This document shows, piece by piece, positions 22,451-34,420 of a stretch of 64,000 nt of DNA. The stretch's first letter is position 1, and every line of letters starts with the position of its first letter. The notes under the pieces were generated by a model, which saw only the letters and a program-made list of their open reading frames with translations, ran no database searches and was not told the DNA's origin. The translations under genes were made by a program, and so were the position numbers. This DNA comes from Symsagittifera roscoffensis (lineage: Eukaryota; Xenacoelomorpha; Acoela; Convolutidae): positions 35,169,966 to 35,233,965 of the forward strand of contig NC_087067.1 of assembly GCF_963678635.1 (NCBI RefSeq), in the 5' to 3' direction.

Positions 22451-24330
22451 GCTTTTCTGAGACTTCTTCGATTTTTAAACTGTACCCCTCCGGATACGTT
22501 CTCTGATGATGTTATGCTGTCTGTATTAACTAGGAAGGATATGTGGTCTTTCCCTTGACCCTTCCGGATTGAAGTTAAGCCTCTTATTTGACAATTCACG
22601 CTAACGGTGAAGGATCGCTAGCATAATTTCGGCTCGATCAGCGTTTTCTTGTGCCTTTAGCCTTCCCATTTTGTCTAGAACAGCGTAAAATTGCCTTATT
22701 CAACCGTTTCTACCCTTTGGTAGGGGTATGTAAGGGCTTTCCAAAATTTTTTTTTATAAAACGTGAGGGGTCTACCCTCCCAAATTGGTGAATTTGCTAA
22801 AATTAATCTCAAAAAAATTTCACGCTTATTTTTTCGAACAATTTTCTAAATCGTCTTTTATCTAAATTCAAAATCTTTCTCGCTTATAGTTTCGGCCTAA
22901 CATTTTCCGCAATTCTGTTCTTTTGACCTAAAAATTATTGATCCGAGCTCAGAAGGCCTATACTCTTCTAGTTCAATGCAAAAAACCCAATCTAAAACGC
23001 TTTAGTTGAAAAAATTTGCGAAAAACTATGCTATTTGGACCCCTCCGGACTGATGAATCCACTGAATCAAACACGTTAAGTTCGATTTCTCTGTAATCCG
23101 GAAGGTTTTCGGTAAACGGGTCTTAAAACCTATAGATTCATCAGTGGACGTTGTCCGAACAACTATTTTTACTGTCCTAACTCGAAAATTTCAAACAATG
23201 TTTTGATTTTATAGTGTTCCGTTTTCTCAAAATCGCGAAAGTTCGGTTTTTGGTACCAAAATGGTTCCAACCACTTCTGAGATAAACTCAAGCGGTTCTA
23301 TCTATTATACTAGCACAGTTACGATGTAATTCACTAAATCAGCGCTTTTTTCCGATTCAAAAAATATCGATATTTCGAAAATTGCGATTTGTGGGGGGAT
23401 CAAAATATCGCTATTTTGACCCTAAAAACCGGTCCGCTTACTGTGTTTTTCACTGAAAAACGATATAGGAGTAATAATATAGGCTATATCAGTAATAATT
23501 TTAGTAATACTATACACCTCCGGGTTTGTTCAATATCCGAATTAAGGTGCTTAACTCGGATTCTCGCAGTTCGGTGAAGGGTCACTACAGTGCAGCACTG
23601 TCGAGCCACCCGCAGATTACTATCTTATTTTTTGTACCAAAAGGGATACAAAACTTGTTATCGATACCCAACAGTCGACTGTTGTTGTCGTTGAGCACCT
23701 TCGTGTTGCTCCGTTTACTGCTTGCCGGATCAGTCTTCTCCCAAGACTCCTCCGGATTGAGCGCAAATCAGTAGACCCCTCCGGATTGAGCGCAAATTAG
23801 CATTAACGTGCTTAAATACTCAAACAACCCTACAGTACAAGCCTCACAAACGGGCTACAAAAATGATCGTAACAATCTTGATTGATATAAATGTCTGTAA
23901 CAACAATATATCTATCAACAACAAACGGAAGGGTCGGATCACATCTTGTCTGGGGGGGGGGATGATTTCTACTGATTTTTAACTTTTTTTTACTGTTTTT
24001 GGTTTTTTCGGTTATTTTTTTATGTTTTTTGTTTTTCTTGGGTACTATACTACTTTTTGTTTGGTTTTATATATATATATCTTTAAGTGTTTTTGGTCAC
24101 GGACCCCTCAGGAGATGACGGGACCGCGAATCCCCCCACCCTTCCTCCTTCGTGAATTTTCGGTCTTAACTAGGTTAAAAAGCTAATCACGGGAATCCGG
24201 AAGGCTTCCGCGTTCCAAACCACCCCTCCGCCCCGGCGGTTGGGGCCTTTTAAGGGCATTATTATGAGCATCGGCACGGCGCGGAGTGCTCGTTAACGGT
24301 TCTGCCGGTCATGATGTTAAAAAAGAAAAA

Positions 24331-24345
24331 CACCCAGGAGCGCCA
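24331..24345 (-). promoter_or_regulatory. Candidate Gypsy primer-binding site
   Basis: On the minus strand TGGCGCTCCTGGGTG starts 12 nt inside the 5' LTR. A start of TGG(CGC) is what a tRNA 3' end (...GCGCCA) would pair with. The 12-nt gap from the LTR is longer than usual and the tRNA was not identified, so this is tentative. It is repeated near 27552-27566. Confidence 0.4.
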
Positions 24346-24357
24346 TAAAAACATCTA

Positions 24358-25270
24358 TGTAACATTCGCTCGGAAATACATATCGAGGGAAAATAAAACT
24401 AGGTTCTAAGACGACTGGTCAGCGTCTAAACAGAGCTCTACATGCTTTTCATTGTCTCTACCAAAGCCAGTTCTTTAGGTGGTCTTTTCAACATCGGGTC
24501 GACAAAAACGTTACTGTTCTCCGGCTTCGATCAGAACGCTCAAATTAACTTAATTACATGCAAAATTGGTGAGCTAATGGCTGGGTCTCAGTGTCCCTAG
24601 ACCACGAGGTCACTCCTAAAACAGGGCTACAACTACTTATTATTTTACTATTGTTTTTGTTCAGTAGATAAAAATCATCATCTCCATCGAAGATGGATCA
24701 ACCCCTTCCCCTAACTCCTAGCTTCTCATCGTCGCAAAATGAATTCAGATGTTAAATAAATTCAATTCAAGACATCCCCGGGAAGCTAAAAGTTTATGTA
24801 GAATAGTTTCAGTTCCAATCCCGAGACCCCTCCGGATTCTTGAATCCGGGTAAATAACAAGCTTGTCTTCTTTCCGGAAGGCTGCTTTTCCATCCTTCTT
24901 CGTTGTTGTGAACGGCCTTGCAACGATTGTAGCGGCACAATCGTTGCAACTCGGAACGGTCTCTGCTAACTCTGCAATTCGTTGTTGTTTTTCTATCGAA
25001 ATTCTCGTAGTTATCACTATCACAACTATTGTTGTTCTGATTTTTTCTGGTTTTCTTCCAAAAATGGCCGATTCTGATGTTTCTCAGAAATATGATGTCA
25101 TACTTCGAAATTTTAAAAATTTGAAATACCAGAATACTCCAGCCTTCACAGTTTGACTAATCGTTCCAATAACACTGTTAATTCTTCAAAACTGCTAAAT
25201 CGGAAGGTTAGCTGCTAATAATTCGAAATTGCCGAATCTGCATTTTCGTCCATTCTGGTCGAATGTCACA
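24358..25270 (-). repeat. Gypsy 5' LTR, copy a
   Basis: 913 bp, plus-strand ends TGTAACATTCG and CGAATGTCACA. It is followed directly by L2 sequence beginning CAAGACTGTGATTTTAC, which marks the true right edge of the insertion. It differs from 27579-28491 at only about 7-8 positions by eye. Confidence 0.88.
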
Positions 25271-28200
25271 CAAGACTGTGATTTTACTGCTGAAGATCTA
25301 AGCAATTACTAAAATAGCATATGTACTAGTACAGTTGTTGTGGAGATTCCGAAAACTCCGGCTCAGCAAACAATTGTGCCAACAGTCATCGTGTTTCAAA
25401 ATTACAGTACAAGCCTCACAAACGGGCTACAAAAATGATCGTAACAATCTTGATTGATATAAATGTCTGTAACAACAATATATCTATCAAAAACAAACGG
25501 AAGGGTCGGATCACATCTTGTCTGGGGGGGATGATTTCTACTGATTTTAAACTCTTTTTTTTAGCTTTTCTGAGACTTCTTCGATTTTTAGCTTTTCTGA
25601 GACTACTTCGATTTTTAAACTGTACCCCTCCGGATACGTTCTCTGATGCTGTTATGCTGTCTGTATTAACTAGGAAGGGTATGTGGTCTTTCCCTTGACC
25701 CTTCCGGATTGAAGTTAAGCCTCTTATTTGACAATTCACGCTAACGGTGAAGGATCGCTAGCATAATTTCGGCTCGATCAGCGTTTTCTTGTGCCTTTAG
25801 CCTTCCCATTTTGTCTAGAACAGCGTAAAATTGCCTTATTCAACCGTTTCTACCCTTTGGTAGGGGTGTGTAAGGGATTTCACAAAAATTTTTATTATAA
25901 AACGTGAGGGGTCTACCCTCCCCAATTGGTGAATTTGCTAAAAACAATCTCAAAAAACTTTCACGCTTACTTTTTCGAACAATTTTTGTTCCTATTAGTA
26001 AGCTCAGCTAATTTCTGATCTAATGGTACCAAGATCAACTGGATCTGTCCAGTCGTTCCAAAGTTATTAGCCAAAACGTCTTTTATCTAAATTCAAAAAC
26101 TTTCTCGCTTATAGGTTCCGCCTAACATTTTCCGCAATTCTGTTCTTTTCGACCTAAAAATTATTGATCCGAGCTCAGAAGGCCTATACTCTTCTAGTTC
26201 AATGCAAAAAACCCAATCTAAAACGCTTTAGTTGAAAAAATTTGCGAAAAACTATGCTATTTGGACCCCTCCGGATTGATGAATCCACTGAATCAAACAC
26301 GTTAAGTTCGATTTCTCTGTAATCCGGAAGGCTTTCGGTAAACGGGTCTTAAAACCTGTAGATTCATAGTAGACGTTGTCCGAACAACTATTTTTACTGT
26401 CCTAACTCGAAAATTTCAAAAAATGTTTTGATTTTATAGTGTTCCGTTTTCTCAAAATCGCGAAAGTTCGGTTTTTGGTACCAAAATGGTTCCAACCACT
26501 TCTGAGATAAACTCAAGCGGTTCTATCTATTATACTAGCACAGTTACGATGTAATTCACTAAATCAGCGCTTTTTTCCGTTTCTAAAAATATCGATATTT
26601 CGAAAATTGCGATTTGTGGGGAGATCAAAATATCGCTATTTTGACCCTAAAAACCGGTCCGCTTACTGTGTTTTTCACTGAAAAACGATATAGGAGTAAT
26701 AGTATAGGCTATATCAGTAATAATATTAGTAATACTATACACCTCCGGGTTTGTTCAATATCCGAATTAAGGTGCTTAACTCGGATTCTCGCAGTTCGGT
26801 GAAGGGTCACTACAGTGCAGCACTGTCGAGCCCGCCACAGATTACTATCTTATTTTTTGTACCAAAAGGGACACAAAACTTGTTATCGATACCCAACAGT
26901 CGACTGTTGTTGTCGTTGAGCACCTTCTTGTTGCTACGTTTACTGCTTGCCGGATCAGTCTTCTCCCAAGACTCCTCCGGATTGAGCGCAAATCAGTAGA
27001 CCCCTCCGGATTGAGCGCAAATTAGCATTAACGTGCTTAAATACTCAAACAACCCTACAGTACAAGCCTCACAAACGGGCTACAAAAATTATCGTAACAA
27101 TCTTGATTGATATAAATGTCTGTAACAACAATATATCTATCAACAACAAACGGAAGGGTCGGATCACATCTTGTCTGGGGGGGGGGGATGATTTCTACTG
27201 ATTTTTAAATTTTTTTTTACTGTTTTTGGTTTTTTCGGTTATTTTTTATGTTTTTTGTTTTTCTTGGGTACTATACTACTTTTTGTTTGGTTTTATATAT
27301 ATCTTTAAGTGTTTTTGGTCACGGACCTCTCAGGAGATGACGGGACCGCGAATCCCCCCACCCTTCCTCCTTCGTGAATTTTCGGTCCTAACTAGATTAA
27401 AAAGCTAATCACGGGAATCCGGAAGGCTTCCGCGTTCCAAACCAACCCTCCGCCCCGGCGGTTGGGGCCTTTTAAGGGCATTATTATGAGCATCAGCACG
27501 GCGCGGAGTGCTCGTTAACGGTTCTGCCGGTCATGATGTTAAAAAGAAAAACACCCAGGAGCGCCATAAAAACATCTATGTAACATTCGCTCGGAAATAC
27601 ATATCGAGGGAAAATAAAACTAGGTTCTAAGACGACTGGTCAGCGTCTAAACAGAGCTCTACATGCTTTTCATTGTCTCTACCAAAGCCAGTTCTTTAGG
27701 TGGTCTTTTCAACATCGGGTCGACAAAAACGTTACTGTTCTCCGGCTTCGATCAGAACGCTCAAATTAACTTAATTACATGCAAAATTGGTGAGCTAATG
27801 GCTGGGTCTCAGTGTCCCCAGACCACGAGGTCACTCCTAAAACAGGGCTACAACTACTTATTATTTTACTATTGTTTTTGTTCAGTAGATAAAAATCATC
27901 ATCTCCAACGAAGATGGATCAACCCCTTCCCCTAACTCCTAGCTTCTCATCGTCGCAAAATGAAATCAGATGTTAAATAAATTCAATTCAAGACATCACC
28001 GGGAAGCTAAAAATTTATGTAGAATAGTTTCAGTTCCAATCCCGAGACCCCTCCGGATTCTTGAATCCGGGTAAATAACAAGCTTGTCTTCTTTCCGGAA
28101 GGCTGCTTTTCCATCCTTCTTCGTTGTTGTGAACGGCCTTGCAACGATTTTAGCGGCACAATCGTTGCAACTCGGAACGGTCTCTGCTAACTCTGCAATT

Positions 28201-28625
28201 CGTTGTTGTTTTTCTATCGAAATTCTCGTAGTTATCACTATCACAACTATTGTTGTTCTGATTTTTTCTGGTTTTCTTCCAAAAATGGCCGATTCTGATG
28301 TTTCTCAGAAATATGATGTCATACTTCGAAATTTTAAAAATTTGAAAAACCAGAATACTCCAGCCTTCACAGTTTGACTAATCGTTCCAATAACACTGTT
28401 AATTCTTCAAAACTGCTAAATCGGAAGGTTAGCTGCTAATAATTCGAAATTGCCGAATCTGCATTTTCGTCCATTCTGGTCGAATGTCACACAAGACTGT
28501 GATTTTACTGCTGAAGATCTAAGCAATTACTAAAATAGCATATGTACTAGTACAGTTGTTGTGGAGCTTCCGAAAACTCCGGGTCAGCAAACAATTGTGC
28601 CAACAGTCATCGTGTTTCAAAAATA
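25271..28625 (+). repeat. Tandem duplication of the Gypsy 5' end plus L2 flank
   Basis: L2 flank 25271-25404 is cut short at GTGTTTCAAA. It is then followed by a ~155-bp copy of leader sequence (matching about 23832-23990), a small internal duplication, and a second copy of leader plus LTR plus L2 flank (25564-28625), offset 3.14-3.23 kb from the first. An ~85-bp stretch near 25988-26075 is present only in the second copy. Similarity between copies is about 99 percent by eye, so the event is much younger than the Gypsy insertion. Confidence 0.85.
27579..28491 (-). repeat. Gypsy 5' LTR, copy b (duplicate)
   Basis: 913 bp, the same termini and the same right-hand L2 junction as copy a. This copy is the one joined to the continuing L2 reverse transcriptase. 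Confidence 0.88.
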
Positions 28626-30110
28626 TCATGCGCTAAAATCCATCAAGAAGTCAGCAAAGGGACCAGACAAAATTCCATTCTGGTTCTTCAAAAACAATGC
28701 AATGTTCTTAGAAATCTTTACCCATGTTTTTAATCGGTCTTTGCGCACCGGTTTGTTTCCCGACAGATGGAAGATTTCGAAGTTCATTCCATTAGCAAAA
28801 GTGTCGAGACCAAAAGAACAGAAAGAACTTAGACCAGTTTCAATAAGAGATATCGTTGCTCGGTGTTTTGAACGTATCGTTATCAACATGTTTGTCAAGC
28901 CGTCAACAGTTCGGGCTCCGACCTCAAGGATCTACTTCTAGGGCTTGCATAAACATTTTTTTTGAATGACATCAGTTTTTATCGTCAAACCCCTGATTAT
29001 GTGCGCCTCTTTACACTCGATATGAGTAAAGCATTTGATACAATTTCGCATGAGAGTATCTGGCGTGGTCCAACAAAGCTAAAACCAACCTTGAATGCAT
29101 CTATTGTCAACAGGTGTAATTATACTTGCTTTTCTGAGTGTACTTCACAAGTGATGCAAACTAACCAAGGAGCTCCACCGGGAACAATTGGCGCGCCCAC
29201 TTACTACGGTTTTTCAGTACACTATATCAGTGTCAATGATTTGGATGGTAAACTCACTGTTTTTACAGACGACAATACACCGATAATACCAGGCTAACTG
29301 ACAGATGTGATCAGTCGTTTGCAGTTTTGTCAGAATTACAGACTGCGTTTTCAGACAGAAATCTGCACCTGAATAGATCTAAATCCAAACAAATGATTAT
29401 TTATTTCAGGAAATCTACCATAGCCGTTCCTCCAGTTTTCCCCATAGAGGTGTCAGAAGTCAGAAGTCTTGGTATAACATTGGATTCACAGCTGAGGTTC
29501 ATGTCACATGTAGAGAAAACTGCACGTTCTGCCACGTCAATTTGTTTTTACTGCTTAGACTGAAACTTCTCAGATACACCCAATAAGAGCGGTCACTTTT
29601 TTATTCGTCCCTAACGCGCTCAGCAAACTTATTTACAGTCTCTCAGTATGGTGCGGAACCAGATGCGACTTTTTGCAGATCGATGCTGTTCAAAAAAGGC
29701 CAAAAAATAGGTATCATCAAAGAATACACGCCAGTTAGACGGATTAGTCAAAAAAGCCGAGTAAAAAATGCTTCGTTCTGTTACTACCGAGCCACAGAAT
29801 CTACTGTTTCAATACAATCCAAGAAAAACCGAGTACTCGAAGAATTTAAGGCCCAGACTCACTGCGACGTCTAACAAAAACACTGAGAAAAATTTGACTA
29901 TATTTTCGAACCGTGCATTCAGAAACTACGACCACTAACTGCTTGATGATAAATTTGTAAATTTGGTCGTTAAAAACATAGTTGAAATACAAGTTCTTCT
30001 TCTTCTCCATACCCGTCGGAAATTTATTTTTAAAAAAATTACAAAAAATGCTCAAACGGCATTTATTATGTACGATATGATGTGAAATACTGTTCACATA
30101 GTGACGCTTA
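28492..30110 (+). pseudogene. L2-like LINE reverse transcriptase, 3' portion
   Basis: Continuation of the LINE that starts at 5958. Motifs: SIKKSAKGPDKIPFWFFK, LRTGLFPDRWKISKFIPLAK, PVSIRDIVARCFERIV, RLFTLDMSKAFDTISHE (catalytic Asp), and DGKLTVFTDDNTP (the YADD-type box, here FTDD; FADD in the sister copy). A later frame has RSLGITLDSQLRFMSHVEK. Relative to the copy at 31 kb it lacks about 20 bp near 29107 and has several stops and shifts. The last coding traces end near 29930, followed by an AT-rich 3' UTR. Confidence 0.8.
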
Positions 30111-30124
30111 CTTGTTTTAATGCA

Positions 30125-30345
30125 GGTAAATAATTTAAAAATTATTTTTAAAAGACGTTCTTTTTAGGAGTTTCAAAAAAAAACTATGGAAACCGGAAAA
30201 AAGCCAGTTACACTTCATTTATGTTCAAAAGAAAAGTCTAGCATTTGGCTCGTTTAATTGTGTCATTCTTGCATATTTGTTCTTATGGTGAGCTGTTTGT
30301 TCAAAACTGCTTTGATGAGCATTCGAAACGCTTCCTGAGGTCATA
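30125..30345 (+). repeat. L2 3'-tail repeat, copy 1
   Basis: Conserved block from AGACGTTC through GTCTAGCATTTGGCTCGTTT to CCTGAGGTCATAA. Related copies are at 32690-32890 and 32915-33130, with a fragment at 33550-33590. It follows the LINE's 3' UTR and is joined directly to the next LINE copy. Confidence 0.75.
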
Positions 30346-32660
30346 AAAAAACATCATAAAAGAAAAAAACTTCGCACGTTGTTCTCTCTGCCTTTTCTCT
30401 GCACTCTGAATCAAATCAACCCGTTTTCAAAAATTTTACCTTTTAATTAGCAAATAATTTTTTTTGATAGGCGCATTTTAGTGAAAAGCATTAGAAATTA
30501 AAGTTATCACCAATAAAAACAAGTTTTGTTCGTCTGCGCATTATTGTAACTGAAACCAAGGAAGAGCGGAAAGAGTTCACAGAATTTACTGCTAAGAAAG
30601 GAACCACGCGCAAGACTAATTTCAGAGACCAGCGCCACAAAAACCAAGAAAAATTTCATGTGTTCTATCAACAGCAGATTTCAGCGATGTAATATACACC
30701 GCAGATATGAACTTAGCAGTTAACAGCTTAATGGATTGTTTGGGTAACATGTATAGTCTATGTTTTCTTCTCAATTGTGTTACAATGTCTAACAAAGACC
30801 CTCATTTCATCACTCCGTTAGTTAAAATACTACAAAAACATATACAAGCTCACCTCAGGCGTAAACGATTACAAGCCGCGGGGAAAAAATCAAGAGAAAT
30901 CTGGCAACGTATTGTAAGCAATGCTAGAAGTGATGCCACAAAAAGTAGCAAGTTTTGGTGAGGATGAGTGAACTATTTCACTCGCAAAAACACGACCTGC
31001 AATTTGAGCCAAGACTATGATTTTACAGCTGAAGATCTAAACAATTACTAAAATAGCATATGTACTAGTACAGTTGTTTTGGAGCTTCCGAAAATGCCGG
31101 CTCAGCAAACAATTGTGCCATGAGTCATCGTGTTTCAAACTTATCATGCGCTAAAATCCATCAAGAAGTCAGCAGCGGGACTGGAAAGAATTCCATTCTG
31201 GTTCTTCAAAAGGAAGTCTTTACCCGTGTTTTTAATCTGTCTTTGCGCACCGGTTTGTTTCCCGACAGATGGAAGATTTCAAAGCTCATTAGCAAAAGTG
31301 TCGAGACCAAACGAACAGAAGGACTACAGACCAGTTTCATTAACAGATATCATTGCTCGGTAATTTGAACGTATCGTTATCAAGATGTTTGCCAAGCCGT
31401 CCTACGTGTCGTCTGTTAGTAATTAACAGTTCGGATTCCGACCACAAGGATCTACTTCTAGGGCTTGCATAAAAATTTTGAATGACATCAGTTTTTATCG
31501 TCAAACCCATGATTATGTGCGCCTCTTTACTCTCGATATGAGTAAATCATTTGATACAATTTCGCATGAGAGTATCTGGCGTGGTCCAACCAAGCTAAAA
31601 CTAACCTTGAATGCATCTATTGTCAATTGGATATGAGATTTTCCTATGAACAGGTGTCATAATACTTGCTTTTCTGAGTGTAGTTCACAAGTGATGCAAA
31701 CTAACCAGGGAGATCCACAGGGAACAGTTGGCGCGCCCACTTACTACGGTTTTTCAGCACACGATATCAGTGTCAATGATTTGGATGGTAAACTCACTGT
31801 TTTTGCAGACGACAATACGCCGATAATACCAGGCTAATTGACAGATGTGATCAGTCGTTTGCAGTTTTGTCAGAATTACAGACTGCGTTTTCAGACAGAA
31901 ATCTCCACCTGAATAGCTCTAAATCCAAACAAATGATTATTTATTTCAGGAAATCTACCATAGCCGTTCCTCCAGTTTTCCCCATAGAGGTGTCAGAAGT
32001 GAGACGTCTTGGTATAACATTGGATTCACAGCTGAGGTTCATGTCACATATAGAGAAAACTGCACGTTCTGCCACGTCAAATTTGTTTTTACTGCAAGAC
32101 TGAAACAGCTCAGATACACCCAAGAAGAATTGTCACTTCTTTAATCGTCCCTAGTGCTTAGCAAACTTATCTATGGTCTCTCAGTATGGTTCGAAAACAG
32201 ATGCGACATTTTGCAGATCGATGGTGTTCAAAAAAGTTCAAAAAATAGGTATCATCAAAGAATACACGCCAGTAAGACAGATTAGTAAGAAAAAACCGAC
32301 GAAAAACTACTTTGTTCCATTACCACCCAGCCACAGAATTTCTTGTTTCAATTCAATCCAAAAAAAACCGAGTACTCGAAGAATTTAAGGCCCAGCCTCC
32401 CTGCGACATCTAAGAGTAAAACTGAGAAAAATTTGACTATATTACCAAACCGTGCACACAGAAACTACAACCACTAACTGCTTCATGAATAATTTGTAAA
32501 TTTTGTTGTTAAAAACATGGTTTAAATACAAGTTCTTCTTCTCCATACCCATCGGAAAATTATTTTAAAAAATTTACAAAAATTGCTCAAACGGCATTTA
32601 TTATGTACAATATGATGTGAAATACTGTTCACATAGTGACGCTTACTTGTTTCAATGCAG
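30346..32660 (+). mobile_element. L2-like LINE, second partial copy
   Basis: Starts inside the R repeat at the point equal to about 7850 in the first copy, so it is 5'-truncated. It contains the linker (30707-30961, MDCLGNMYSLCFLLNCVTM and HFITPLVKILQKH), the RT (31130-31840: RTGLFPDRWKISKL, LDMSKSFDTISHE, DGKLTVFADDNTP), and a C-terminal part ending near 32470. It has stops and frameshifts. It is uninterrupted at 30735 (REL-LINE site) and 31013 (Gypsy site), which makes it a natural empty-site control. Confidence 0.8.
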
Positions 32661-32689
32661 GTAAATAATTAAATATTTATTTTTAATAG

Positions 32690-33130
32690 ACGTTCATTTT
32701 AAGAGTTTCAAAAAAACTAAGGTGGAAACTGGAAAAAAGCCAGTTACACTTCATTCATGTTCATAAGAAAAGTCTAGCATTTGGCTCGTTTATTTGTGTC
32801 ATTCTTGCATATTTGTTCTTATGATTAATAGTTTGTTCGAAGAAATTGCTCTGATAGGAATTCGAATTTTTTCCTGAGGTCATAATCTGCCAGTCTGTCA
32901 TAATCTGCAGTTTGATTTTAATAGACGTTCATTTTCAGAGTTTCCGAAAAAATCAAAGGCGGGAACTGGAAAAGAGCCAGATATTTTTCTGTTTTAAGTT
33001 CAAAAGAAAAGTCTAGCATTTGGCTCGTTTAATTGTGTCATTCTAACATATTTGTTCTTATGCTGAACTGTTTGTTCAAAATTGCTTCTATGGCATTCGT
33101 AACTTTTGCTGAGGTCATAATGTGCCAGTG
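32690..33130 (+). repeat. L2 3'-tail repeat, copies 2 and 3 in tandem
   Basis: Two diverged copies of the block described at 30125-30345, separated by a short linker with the doubled word CTGCCAGTCTGTCATAATCTG / CATAATCTGCAG. Both end in CTGAGGTCATAA. Confidence 0.75.
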
Positions 33131-33780
33131 TCATATTCTGAAATTTAGCTTGATTTTGGGGGAAGCAGAATTTGTTGAAAAATTCGAATCACCATGTCAT
33201 GCTCAAGTTTATGGCGGCAACTGAAAAAAGAATTAAATAAAATCACGAAACTCGAATCATAATTGCGGGAAAATTGACCGAAAATTGTTTTAGACTAAAA
33301 ATGCTACTCGAAATTTACGAAAATAATCAATTCGAATAGAGCAGTCTTTTTCCCGACAGAGAACATTGCAAATTCCTACAAGAGTGCCATCGTTGGGGAA
33401 GATACAACCTTGATTGGGCAGGTAGACGAGTGAAGCTTCCCAATGGTCCAAAAAAGAAATATTCTTGAGTTACAGCTATTAATTCCCTAAAACTTCCTGA
33501 GTTGCTTTATTTACATAATTGTTTTCATTCTAGAGTCGCGTCGCTCAAAATTGCTTTGAAGGTCATTCGAAAAATTTCCTGAGGTCACAAGATTGTCAAA
33601 CTGTTTGAATTGATCCTGCTTTACGGCTTGTTTGGGCGTAGGTAACCTTTCTTGATGGAACCTCGCTTCTTCAAAAAGTGAAAGAAAAATGCTTGGAACA
33701 ACAAGAAACTTTATTTCTGATTGCAGAACAACAGGGAGCTGTGCATCTGAAAAAGAGATGATCAGTTCAGTCAAGATTGT
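33131..33780. other. No supported gene
   Basis: AT-rich; contains a fragment of the L2 tail repeat near 33540-33590 and nothing else that I can assign. Confidence 0.5.
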
Positions 33781-33782
33781 AC

Positions 33783-34420
33783 GGTGCCAAATTAACCTTT
33801 CTAGAATAACACAGTTATGTATTACTATCCTTTGCTATCTCTTACTAGCCACAAGTCGCCTTACTGCGTCAGTCCGCGTTCAAAATCACACCTAAAAACA
33901 GATAATACTTTAGCGATTTTCATATCAGCGCTAATAAAAAAACATCATGAAAAAAAAAATTCGCAAGTTGTTCTCTCTGCCTTTTCTCTGCACTCTGAAT
34001 TAAATCAACCCGTTTTCAAAAATTTTAAATTTTAATTAGTAAATAAATTTTTTTGATTGGCGCATGTTAGTGAAAAGCATTAGAAATTAAAGATATCGCC
34101 AATGAAAACAAGTTTTGGTTACAGTTACACTCGTCTGCGCATTAGTGTAACTGTAACCAAGGAAGAGCGGAAAGAATTTTACAAAACTCTGATTTACGGT
34201 TTTTTTGTTTGTTGAAAGTATAAATATGTTTCGGCATGATCTCTCCTCATTTAATAATTTTCCCAAATATTGAAGCAAATTGATCAGTTTTATAAGATCT
34301 ATTAAACCAAAATTCGTTTCCGTTTGTTTCATAGTCAATTATGAGGTAATCGATATAAGTCTTTGACCTACGCCTCATCATTGGGACAGAAAACTTTTAA
34401 TCCATAAGGAGTATTGATGA
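33783..34420 (+). repeat. Dispersed repeat R, copy 3, with extended right part
   Basis: Matches repeat R (TACGGTGCCAAATT onward) and then continues rightward into sequence shared with 36490-36900. On the minus strand the shared right part keeps a reading frame in both copies (here about 34400-34150), with blocks like MMRRRSKT.IDYLIIDY.TNGN and a later IYTFNK / IYTLNK. The protein is not one I recognise. Confidence 0.65.

Larger units (their letters stand above)
21511..24357 (-). other. Long Gypsy 5' leader
   Basis: About 2.85 kb between the gag-like start and the 5' LTR without recognisable coding. It contains many copies of a motif close to GACCCCTCCGGATTG, a G-run at 23950-23960, and a candidate primer-binding site near the LTR. 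Most of it (from about 22440) is repeated in the downstream duplication. Confidence 0.65.
10859..25270 (-). mobile_element. Gypsy (Ty3-like) LTR retrotransposon, decayed
   Basis: A 14.4 kb minus-strand Gypsy element inserted into the L2-like LINE. The 3' LTR is 10859-11773, the 5' LTR 24358-25270. Parts in order on the minus strand: a long 5' leader, a coiled-coil gag-like region, linker, RT, RNase H, a long acidic linker, integrase, two further ORF regions and a 3' region. LTRs differ at roughly 5 percent by eye, which suggests an insertion of moderate age. The coding part is broken, on the order of ten interruptions. The flanking LINE shows CAA at both edges, shorter than the 4-6 bp expected of Gypsy, so the exact duplication is unsure. 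I did not recognise a protease. Confidence 0.85.

Noticed and set aside
23389-23774. Open frames repeated at 26614-26999
   Set aside because: Both sets lie in the duplicated Gypsy leader, which is ~99 percent identical, so their repetition is not evidence for coding.
24863-25156. 97-codon open frame found in all three LTRs
   Set aside because: It lies inside the LTRs on the strand opposite to the element, so conservation only reflects LTR identity.
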